NCBI GenBank assembly: GCA_954871525.1
Contig: OX940862.1
Span: 42,897,732-42,961,731 of the forward strand
DNA from: Parietaria judaica
Taxonomy: Eukaryota; Streptophyta; Magnoliopsida; Rosales; Urticaceae
Length of the DNA: 64,000 nt
Direction of reading: 5' to 3'
Made by a program: the position numbers and the translations under genes. A model generated the notes under the pieces. It worked only from the letters and a program-made list of their open reading frames with translations, was not told where the DNA came from and ran no database searches. Each line of letters starts with the position of its first letter. Within the stretch, counting starts at the first letter, position 1. This document shows positions 1-11,100 of this stretch, in pieces.

Positions 1-495
1 ATCTCATGGCCAAGCCAACATAAAGACTAATCTTTGTAGCTGGCAAACACTTGCTTTTTTATACTTTCCGTCACAATAATTTACTTTTCGCTTGAGATTC
101 TGTTTTTGTTTCATTAAAAATTCTTTAAAAATTAATACTGTAACTGTAATTAGTTTGCTTGCTTGGTCCTAAACCTCAATTAGCACCTCTTACTTTCTAA
201 TTATGGCACTTTTGATAATTTCCAAAAAAAAAAAAAAACTATTTTGCAATTTCCTATTATATATTAAATATCAGGGAAATGGACAAATTTTCTATTTTGA
301 TAATGACATGATTTTAAGTTTTAACAAAATAAGTGAAACATTTGATATTAATAGAATAATATATATTAAAAACGTTAGTTATAAAAAAATGAAAACATTT
401 TAACACAAAAATGAAGATATTACATACTTACGAACTATTAACTCTTTATAAGATACAGTCACTTTAAAACCCACTTCTATAACTACACTATTTAC
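1..495. other. AT-rich intergenic DNA
   Basis: No coding exon, RNA gene or clear repeat is visible. The short open frames here are AT-rich and resemble no protein I recognise. Confidence 0.5.
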
Positions 496-1119
496 TAGGG
501 CTGAAATTGGATTAGATATCCGTTTTTATTTTATTTTATTTTAACTATCCGGTATCCGAATTCTGATATACAAAATCTATATCTGAATCCGAAAACCCGG
601 ATATCATTTTTTTAACCTGAATTAATTTTCCGATCCAGTTTTATAAAGCGGATCCGGGGTTTGTAACCGGATACGACCTTACCCGGATCCGGATCGATAA
701 TTTAATTTTTTTTTCCTTCTAAAAACGTCCATTGCGATCAAAACCGCACAAAAATTTGATGCCTATCTCAAGACCGTACATCAAATACCAATTTAAAAAA
801 ATGCATCAAAGCGGATAATAAAAATAAAAAACGTACATCTCATTGCATAAAAATTATAATACATTAAAAAAAATTACATTGTCTCGCCATCTTTTCCATG
901 CATATCTTAAAATGCATAAAAAAAGTAAATTGTCAAAATTAGAATGAAACCCTATTTATAAAAAGAAAAAGAGTTGTGAAACCGGACATCCGGATTATAA
1001 AAAAGTAAAACTCGCAATCCGTATCCGGTTCTAATCCAGATATCTTGAATCTGGATGTGGATACGGATTTAATTTTAACACTTTGGTTTCGGATTCGGTT
1101 TTCAAGACCAATTTTCGGG
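496..1119. mobile_element. decayed hAT-like non-autonomous element
   Basis: The left end TAGGGCTGAAATTGG resembles hAT-type termini. The interior is built of degenerate 'atccgg' phrases, as in many plant non-autonomous hAT elements. The 8 bases before it (ctatttac, 488-495) match 7 of 8 bases at 1120-1127 (ttatttac), a plausible old target duplication. The right terminal repeat is badly eroded, so the right border is tentative. Confidence 0.4.
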
Positions 1120-1479
1120 TTATTTACTACTTACTTTTGCAATCATTTCTATAAATTATTTTCCGATATAATAATTAATGGCAAGTTTTGTTGATCTCTA
1201 CGCCAGAAAATTTCACTTTTGTGAAAAAGAAATTTGATTCTTTTAGCAATTTTCCATTGAAATGGGCCACGGCTTAACAATGACTCTGTCATGCTTGTCA
1301 GTTGTCATGTCGACGCTTGCGCTTTTTCTTTGTCGGTTCTCCATTATTGAAGCAATCAGATCCATATTATCACATTTCATTTATCTATAATTGGAGTCTT
1401 GGAGAGATCGGAACAAGTTTGCCTTTGGGAATCTCTTTTTACAAATCTCCTTTGGTTTCAAACCTAATCAACTTTATCA

Positions 1480-1797
1480 AATACAATTTATTAACCGGTT
1501 CGGGAAACCAATTTTGCAATTTGGTTTGAGAAATCAGTCTGAGAGTTCAGTCTACTAAACCAGTTTGAGAGTTTGATTTTTGAAATATTATTTGGCTAGT
1601 ATATGCCATAATAAAAAAATTGTTCATATTTCATGACTTTAATGACATGTTTAAATAATGTGATATGAAGTAGTAATTCAGTTTCAAGAGTTTAGTTAGT
1701 ATTGAATAATATACATAATTTAAGTATATTTAATAATATGATAGTAATATCATTAAAATACATAATTACATATAAAATTGATTTTAATAGTTTAATA
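1480..1797. repeat. truncated copy of the NLR intron-2 element
   Basis: This stretch matches 11160-11600 with scattered changes. Shared phrases include 'gatagtaatatcattaaaat' and the paired ggaaacca/ccaaac motifs. It stops at 1797, where an unrelated repeat (1798-2395) begins, so it was probably broken by that insertion. Confidence 0.5.
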
Positions 1798-2395
1798 GGG
1801 CAAACAGTCAAATAGTCAAACTTCAAACTCTAATTAGCCAAATAACCAATGTTTTAATTAATATTGTCAAATAGCCAATTAACCATATTAATAAATCACG
1901 AAAGACCGGACTACCCTTGTATTAACGTGGTTAATTTGTTTAAAAATAGATTATTTTTTTTTGAAAAAAAAATAATTTTTTGTTAAAATTTTAATCACGA
2001 TTTTTTATTTTTAAACAAATTAACTCCGGTAATACACGTTAATAAACGTATTAATGAAGTTAATTTGTTTGAAAAATATGTATATTAAACGCATTAAACA
2101 CGTTAATAAACGTGTATACACGTTAAAAAAAATTATGTGTTAATTCACGTTAATAAACGCATTAACGAAGTTAATTTTTTTAAAAAATAAAAAATCGTGA
2201 TTAAAATTTTTACAAAAAATTTATTATTATTTTAAAAAAAATAATAATTTATTTTTAAATAAATTAACCACATTAATACACGTTAATATATTAAAAAGGT
2301 ATTATAGGTATAAAATATGTTATTAAATAACTATTTGGCTATTTTGCAAAAAAAAATAAAAAGGTTGACTATTTGGCTAATCAAATATTTCAATA
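1798..2395. mobile_element. AT-rich MITE family A, copy 1
   Basis: Also found at 8219-8545 and 63246-63745. It opens with a 'ggg...agccaaatag' type end and closes with the inverted 'gactatttggct' end, with an interior of repeated 'ttaacgtgtattaac' phrases. It encodes nothing. The short imperfect inverted ends and small size suggest a MITE; I could not define a target duplication, so the superfamily is unknown. Confidence 0.5.
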
Positions 2396-2535
2396 TTAAT
2401 AACCATATTGTGGTTCACTTGACAGTATTCCTTAACTCTTTTTATTTAACTTAAACTTGACATCAGCATAAGTATCTGATTTTATTAAACTTAAACTTGA
2501 CTTATGAGTCTGGTTATTCAATGGCATGTATATTC

Positions 2536-2570
<35 letters not shown>

Positions 2571-2572
2571 CT
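2536..2572. repeat. (TA)n(TG)n microsatellite
   Basis: A compound dinucleotide run: about eight TA units followed directly by about seven GT units. Confidence 0.8.
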
Positions 2573-2759
2573 ACAGATATATACCTTCAATTTTACCATA
2601 TTTCATATATATCAAAGAGATGTCAAGCTGTGGTCTCCTTATGAATATATAATTTTTATAGAGAATAACTCTTAAATTAAAGCAGCGTAATTAGCATTAT
2701 TGGTTTGGTGGGGTAATAGTCCTTTCTAATAATAGAATCCAACTTATCTTTTTTTAAAG

Positions 2760-5150
2760 TTTGCTAAAACTTTGCACATTCTTTGATTTGTTTTCTCTGG
2801 ACTTTGTTGATATTTTCTCTACTTCGTGACTTCGTTGATATCGGTTTCTCTTGACTTCGTTGCTCGGCTTTATCCTATCACATCGTCTTTTAAGTCACTG
2901 ATTTGCTTGTTTCACACTTCAAACTTCAAAGAGTTAGTTTCTCTGCATTTTGGTTGCTTTTGCTCCATCCACTTTTGTTCTCTTCGCAATTGGTTTGTCG
3001 ATTTTAATTATGAAAGAATAAATAAATAAAAAAAGATCTGAAGAAGAAGAAAAAAAAACTGCTTTGTTTTTCTGTTTTGGTTAGGCTATCTCGTCTCTAA
3101 GATCACGAAAATGGAAAAACAAAACAAAACGGAACAGACGACATGGATTTTTATGGGTTTGCAGTTTATTATAAATGATTCTCCCTTCCTTGCAGCCTAG
3201 TCTTTTTGTTTTCTAATTTCTTTTCAAATCAACTCCATTTCTTTGAATTGGTTTCTTTCTCTTGACTTATTTGTTGATATTTGCTCTGCTTTCTACTCTC
3301 ACATTAGTTTCATTCACCTTGTACTTTCCAATAGCTCTTCAGTCTTCGTCGTCTTCATCTTCGTTTCCAGTTCCACTGCAATCTTCGTTGCTCTTTCTGC
3401 ATTTTCTTGCATTTGCTTGCTTTATTGATTTGGTTATCAAAACAAAACCCACAAAAAAAAAAAAAAAAAAAAAAAGTTCAAAAAAAGCTCATGTCTTCAG
3501 ATAGTTAGGTAGAAATAGCCCCTTTGGATTGGACGACGACTCTTCTCTTGCTCTGAGAAAGAGAAAAACTCGACTGGCCTTGAGAAAGGTCAGTTTCACT
3601 TGTGGGGTCAATTAAACTAGTACGTGTATATTTATTTTTACGAGCGTTCCCGAAGCGACGTAGTGGATGAGATAATCAAGGACCCCAGACGTGAATAATT
3701 ACGACAAGCAAGGACACCCACAACTAGCTTTAATAATTAAAGTCTTGTCGTGATTGAGTCAACTTTCACACTTCATTCATACTTCCATTCACTCTGTTTC
3801 TGCAATTCTTGGTCTTCATTTTCAGTTCCATTGCAATCTTCGTTGCTCTTTCTGCATCTTCATCGGAGTTCCATGCAGTCTTCTCAAGTGATCTGTTCTT
3901 TACTTGATTCACCGTTTCTCAAACTCAAGTCCAAAAAACAAAAGCACTAGCGTCCATATACATTTTCACTCTTTTTTTTCTTCTCAGATGTTTGATTAAG
4001 TTGTTGTATGATTGATCTGTTCCTTTGATTATATTTCCCATCCAGTCAGGTACTTTGGTTGATTAATCTTCCATAATTCACTGCTTTAATGCTGTCTCTC
4101 TCTTTCTAAAACTTGCTTGCTTTGCACTTTCTTTCAGCTGCCTTCTCTGCACTTCGTTGCAGCTTTGTGCGCTCATCGGTTTCTCTGGACTTCGTTGCTT
4201 GGATTTATCTTCTCATATCGTCTTCAACGAGTTAGTTTCTCTGCATTTTCATTTCTCTGATTTTCTATCTCGTCACTAAGATCATGCATTTAGGTAGGGA
4301 ACAAAAAAATAAAACAAAATGAACGGAACGGAACGACAGAGTTTTCTCTTTTTTGTTTGATCATGTTTTGGTTTGTTTTCTAATTCCTTTCATCTTTTCT
4401 AAGAAGTATTGCACTTTCTTTGAGTTGGTTTCTCTGGACTTCGTTGCTTCCGGTCATCAGTTCGATTTCATTGCTCGGCTTAATCCTCTGGACTTCGCTG
4501 CTTTCTGCTCTCATCAGTTCGAATTCGTTTCTCGGCTTAATCCTCTCATATCCAACATACTTCGTTGATTTCCGCTCTCATCAGTCTCTTGGCAGCTCAA
4601 TCTTTTTTCATATCAACTTCTTCATTTTGGTCAGGTACTTTCTTGCAAAATTCATGGGATTATTTTGCCGTCTCTTTCCATTCAATTAATCTGAAAGTAG
4701 AAACAGATACTTCCATGGGATTATTGCTATACTTCCATTGAAAGCGACTCAACACAGAGAATCTATTGGCCTACTTGAAATTCATGGACTCCTATCAATC
4801 AGGTACTTTCCTCCTTAATGTTATTATGACTTATATCTCCTATCTTGCTTGATAACTGATTTCTTTGTTGATTTGAAAACTCCCGTTTTTCTTTCTCTTC
4901 GACAGTTTGGCTTCCTCCTTGAATAGTAGTTTTCCGATCCCATCCGGATTTAAGATCTGTAACTAAAGAAAGAAACAAATATAAGGTGCACGCAACGGGA
5001 ACATAAAAAATTTATAAACTCAGAATTGATCAGGTACTTTCTTCCTTCTTTTACTGTAATTTGCCATGAATCATCTTTCTTAATGCTTGTAATTTGCTTC
5101 TAGTCTTTCACTTAGGATCTTACAAATATTTATTTACAGTGAAACAGTTG
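2760..5150 (+). promoter_or_regulatory. NLR upstream and leader region with repeated exon-like modules
   Basis: The phrases 'ttctctggacttcgttgct' and 'tctcatcagttcg' recur several times between 2790 and 4600, showing internal duplication. Four times a TCAG|GTACTTT splice-donor-like sequence appears (4046, 4631, 4799 and 5030). The last could pair with the acceptor tttatttacag ending at 5139, about 30 bases before the NLR start codon. I infer that the NLR has a spliced, possibly multi-choice 5' leader. No core promoter could be fixed. A 22-base-class poly-A run lies near 3452. Confidence 0.4.
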
Positions 5151-5170
5151 ATTTGCACGTAGATACTACT

Positions 5171-8100
5171 ATGGACTGTCTTATTGGTCCGGTTATCGAC
5201 AAAGTCATTGATTGCACGTGTGGTATGGCTGCTCATCGTCTTGCTAAGTACTCAAAAACCATCGTTGACCTCGAAGTAAAGCTTGCAGAATGGAGAAGAG
5301 CAATTGGCACGTTGCAAGGTCGGGTTAATCAGGAAAAACAAGATGGTCGGTTAATCAATGAGGAAGTTCAGAAGTTCTTAAACGAAGCAGCTGTTATGTC
5401 TGAAAAAGTGATGAGCTTTCTGCAAGTTGACAGCCAAAGGGCCGACGTCAAGTGTTTCATTGGGTCTGTTCCAAATTTATGTTTAAGGAGACAACTGAGG
5501 AAGAGAGCCAAAGAGATGATTGGCGAGCTCTCACATGCTGTCGAGGCTCTGGCAGGCGAAAGATTTCATACAATCACTTCTCGTCCTATTCTTCCGGGTT
5601 GTATTGCTGATAGGGGCGGTTTTGAAGATTTTGGAACGCGAGAGCTTATTTTGAAGGAAGCTATGGTTTATCTGAGCTCTGAAGAGGTCACAAAGGTCGG
5701 ACTTTACGGCATGGGCGGCGTTGGCAAAACCATGCTTGCTCAAGAAGTTGCTCGGCGAGCTACAGAGGAGAAGTTGTTTAGCGAAGTGGTTTTCACTACT
5801 GTATCTCAAGTTCAGGATCTTAAAGCAATTCAACAAAGTGTTGCTGATAAGATTCGGCTAGATTTCCGTGGGGTCCAATCTGTGGTGGAACGAGCCGATC
5901 TACTTAAATGCCGATTAAAGGAAGAAAAGAAAATCCTCATCATTTTAGATGACTTATGGGACACGGTTGAACTGGGAGAGTTGGGATTGAATTTTGACCG
6001 TGATCAACAACCACGGTGTAAGATATTGATGACGTCAAGATCTCGTTTTGTTACTTATAATTCCATGGATTGTGAGAAGAATATATCGGTCAAATCTTTG
6101 GGGTCTATAGAAGCAAGAAAATTATTCGCAACAATCGTGGGCGATACTGTATTTGAACAACCCGAGACTACAACAACGGCGAACAATGTTGTCGACGAAT
6201 GCAAAGGCTTGCCACTTGCCATTAAAACAGTTGGAAGTGCTCTAAAAGGGAAACAAATACCTGATTGGGAGGATGCTCTGCTCCAACTACGAAACTCTGC
6301 CCCGGAAAACATAGAAGGAATGTTAACACAAGTCTTTCCGAGTATAAGGTTGAGCTACGATTATTTGAAAATTGAGGAAGCTAAGAGGTTGTTGTTGCTA
6401 TGCAGTCTATATGCAGAAGATAAACACATTGAAATAGAGGAGCTAACGATGCTATGCGTGGGTTTGGGCTTGTTTTCCGACATTTATAGTGTGGCAGCTG
6501 CGAGGACGAGGGTTCAGTCATTAGTTGGTAAACTTAAAGATCGTTGCTTGCTGTTAGATGGTCACAATGATAAATATGTAAAATTGCATGATGTTATACG
6601 CGACGTCGCGATATACATTGCGTCTGGAGATAAGTTGGATATGCATAGCTTCGTCATAGATGATATTTTGGAAGATCGCTTGAGCAATAAGAAGGGTATC
6701 AAAGATGCAAAAGCAATCTCACTACACAGGCATCTCGATTATAACAAATTTCCTGAAATAAGCTTAAATTGTCCCCAGTTGGAGTTATTTCTCATAAGTT
6801 TACATCAGTCTCGTTACTACAGTGACGATTCGTGTTTTCAAATCAAGGGTTTATTACGAGAATGTATAAATCTCAAAGCTCTTTCATTGCTCAACGTGGA
6901 TCTTGTGTCCCTGCCTTCACCGATCCACTCACTTCAAAATCTCGTTACATTACGCCTGCATCATTGTGAGCTTGATGACATTGATTTTATTGGGGACCTC
7001 AAGAGTTTGATAGTCGTCGATCTTTCTAGTTCTTCTATTCGGTTGTTGCCCTCAAGAATTGGGCAGCTAAATCGTTTAAAAGTATTGAATCTAAGAGGTT
7101 GTAAACGTCTTGAAGTGATCAAAGAGAATGTCATTTCGAGATTAACGGAGCTAGAAGAGTTGCATATCCCACACAGTTATGAGAATTGGGGGGTTGGAGA
7201 AGCTGGTAGCGAAAGAAGAAATGCAAATGTGAGTGAAGTGATGAAGTTGCAGAAACTGACAAGTTTATTCTTGAGAATACCAGATGCAGAAACTTTACCA
7301 AAAGAATTCGTATTCAGTCAACAATTGGAGAGATATGGTCTGAACATTGGCGGTGGAGAATCGGATGAATCGATATTCGAAGAATCTTCGAGGATGTTGC
7401 GGGCAAGAGGTCGTGGATTAAGAGTTTTTGGAAGTTTGACTAAACGTTCTGAGTATTTATGCTTAGAAGGATCGATAAGCGGCCTGAAGAACAATGCGGT
7501 TTATGATACGGATCACGGCCAAGATTTCCCTCACTTGAAGTGTCTCTGTCTAGATGGCTGTGATGACATAAAGTACATAATCAATGTTGCGGATCCAGTC
7601 GCTGTAAGCTTGAATACACTATATCTTGAGCATCTTGATAATCTGGAAGCGATATGGCGTGGTAATCCCACAGGTGATTCGTTCGCGCAATTGAGATCTG
7701 TCGATGTCATTCGTTGCGGGAGATTGAAAAATCTCTTCCCTCTGTCTATCGCCAAAAGACTTGATTCCATTATGGATGACGATGATGCATCACAACTTCC
7801 TATTCAATTTCAACTCTGCTGGTTGAAACTACAGAATTTGCCAAAGTTTGTTGGGTTATTTGGTGGCCTTCTCTCCACCGAAGAAGCTATATTCACCAAA
7901 AGGGTAATTATCTATCTTTAACACTGTTTATTTTTTAATGTTATTTCTATTTACGTATTTTTGTTATTCCTAATATTGCTTCAATTTTCCTCACACGTAA
8001 ACGTATATTTGGAAATAAGTTCCGTTATTCGCTTATATTGTATTTAGTTTTTCTTTAAATATTACGTCATTTTAGTTATTTAATTCAATTTTACTTGGTT

Positions 8101-11100
8101 AATTATGTTATAGAGGATTATGTTAGTGGGGCACGGTCGGCCCATTAAAGTTATAATACTGAATTACGAGAGCTTAAGAAAATAAGATTTAGCCAATAAT
8201 CAGTCACAAAATTTATTGGGCGTTATAGCCAAACAAGTGAACAACCATACATTAAAAACTAATTAGCCAAATAGCCGATGTTTTAATTAATATTGCCAAA
8301 TAGCCAATCAACCACATTAATAAATCACGAAATACCGTATTACCTTTGTATTAACGTGTATTAACTAAGTTAATTTGTTTAAAAATAAATTAAATTTTTG
8401 TTAAAATTTAATCACATTTTTTATTTTTAAAAAATTAACTTAGTCAATACACGTTAATATGTTAAAAATGATATTATAGGTATAAAATATGTTTTTAAAC
8501 AAGTAAATGTTCTTATTTTTAAGAAAAATTAACTTAGTTAAGAAAGTGGACTAATTGATGATTAGGGGTTGGAACATGTCAATGATTTACTTAATTTGTA
8601 CTGCAAAACAAACTGTTTAGTAAGTGTTAATGCGTAAAAATGACTTTAACTTAGAATTGGATCCAAGGTTCGGGTCCCGAGATCGACCTGCTGAACACAT
8701 GGATAATTTAATGCTGAGTCAACGCGGGTTGACTAATGATCATCAAAGCTGGAGGCGAATCCGTCGTCTTTGAATGAATAAATGGGCTGTCCTTGGCGAT
8801 CCTCGACGAATATCCCTCATGGGGGTGAAGTCCGTATTACGGCGAAGCTCCTCGTCGAACTTCCCTCGTGGTGGCGAAGTCTGTATCACGGCGAAACTCC
8901 TCGTCCGAGCGGATTCCTTGTCTTGGCGAAGCTCCTCGTCTGGCCGGAGTCCTTATCTTGGCGATATCCTCGTCTGGGCGAACTCTTGTCTTGATAATTC
9001 TTAGTGATTCCCCTTCCTTGGCGAGCTCCTTCGGCGAGAGAGGTAGATTGGGCCCAAACCCCGTTGCTTATGGTTGGGCGAGGCTGCCTACGTATCTTTG
9101 TTTAAGAGAATCAGGTCCCACGTAGTTCAGGGTTAGTAATAAACGGCGGGTGAATGACGATGTGGTTTGACTCGTTGGAAAAGTCGATGCTAGCGGCGCG
9201 GTGTTCTTTGTCGACCCCATTTGTGTAGGCGAGCTCGTTGTGACGAGGGGCCTTATAACGACGAGAGATGCTCCTTCTCTGTCGCCTTATTGGGGTATGC
9301 GAGGGCGCCTTAACATGACAAGAGATGCTCCTTGTCAACCTTGTCGAGGTTGGAGAGGGCGCCTTAACCTGACAAGGGAGACTCCTTGTTGAACTTGTCG
9401 AGGTTGGCGAGGGCGCCTTAACCTGACAAGAGAGACTCCTTGACGACTCGACGATCAGCTTCTCTTATCGAGGCTGATACTCTACTAGATCTCTTCTTAG
9501 ACGGGCTCTGCCAGCATGCTCTCAATTCTTGCTGGAGGAGAGGGCGACTTTTTTAGAGAGAGAAAGCTAGAGAGAGAAGCTCTAGAGAAAGCTGTGAATG
9601 AGTGTGGAATTGAGGAGGGGAACACTCTTATAAATAGCTTGGATTACTAACCCCCTTCATTCCTGGGCAATGTGTGACTTTTCTTTTGCCTTTGTGGATG
9701 GTTTTGGCGCATGGTTCATCTCGTGGGCGTCCATGAGGGCTTTGTCGGCTCCGAAAATGGTCTTCCGGGTGCCGATTTCCAATCCACTGAATCCTGTGCG
9801 CTCCTAAGAGTCTTGCAAATGTCTTCATGTTGTTGATCCTCTCCTTAGATTATTTTTCAATGTCTTTCTCGGGGTTACAATATCCTCATCGGGAGGCACG
9901 TCGAGGCGCCTTGCCGGATTTGCCTTTTTTGATGTAGGCTTCTCGATCAAGGGCTTCATGTTCTTGGTCTTCAGGCCTCCGTCTTCTTGGTCTTCAGGAC
10001 TCCGGGCCTCGTCAAATGTGTTGGGTCTTGGGCCTTTGTCTTTGACTTCATCGGTTGGCTTTGACTTTTGCTAATGGAGCTCAATTCTTACATGTCCCAA
10101 AAAATGCACATAACAGTAAGTATATATTAAAAATTACGGACTAATTTTAGACATAAAAGTGTTATGATTCTTGACCCTTTTTATTTAATATCATATCACT
10201 GTGAAAACGGTTTGCCTTGTCAATTTTCATATTATCCTGCTGATTTGTTGCTTCTTCGACTGAAAAATTCTTATTATTCAAAACTATGTTAAATGTAATC
10301 TCTTTGAACATATCCCTTTGAGTTTTTAAACTTATTCAAAATACCTATATATTCAGTAAGAGTTCGTTCATGTTTTACAAATTTAATATAATATCTAATT
10401 ACAGTTTTGGTATACAAATAAAATATGAAATTTTAGGGTTTCAATTACTAAACGTTAGATGTAAACTATAAAAGAAAAGGTATAAGAATTCTTTGGAGGA
10501 AACAAAATTAAAATGATTCTCTTACTACTCATTAAAAGAATTTTATTTTTTTAGAGAAATTATGTGTTAGCTCAAATCCTTACTACATTATTTTCAGTCA
10601 CTTATGTAATTATGGCTCACGAAGTGAGCCTCTAATTAGCTAATATTATATATTATTTCTGGTCCGGGGCTGGTTCCGTTGAGAAAAAAATCTGTAGTAA
10701 ATAAGATGTATTCATGTAATGTATTTATTTTTCTCTTTTTCCAGGTAGCATTTCCTCAATTAAATAGACTATTTATTGATGCCTGTGACAACTTAAAATA
10801 TTTTTCATCAATATCCACCGAGCTCACAAATCTCTATCAACTAGAGGTAAAGAAATGCAGAAGTTTGGAAGTGTTATTTGTAGTACACGACAAACCAGGA
10901 GGAGACAAAGAAGAATCTTCGTCATGGCAAGCATTGTCATTTCCCGAGCTTCGAGTTCTTGAGCTCGTAGATCTTCCAAACTTTAAGAAGTTTGACGAAG
11001 AAATTATGCAGTTTGGCAAACAAGACACTCTCTTCAACAAAACGGTAATTACACTTATTTTTTTATCTGTGTCCGAAGATCGATAAACTCGAAATGAAAA

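Noticed and set aside
3262..3504. 80-codon frame with a poly-lysine tail
   Set aside because: The lysine run is a poly-A tract; the segment belongs to the repeated leader modules.
5531..5836. 101-codon minus-strand frame inside the NLR
   Set aside because: Antisense shadow of the P-loop region; the plus strand carries all NB-ARC motifs.
8774..9392. Several small overlapping frames on both strands
   Set aside because: They lie in the repetitive, GC-rich solo-LTR-like insert and follow its tandem repeats.
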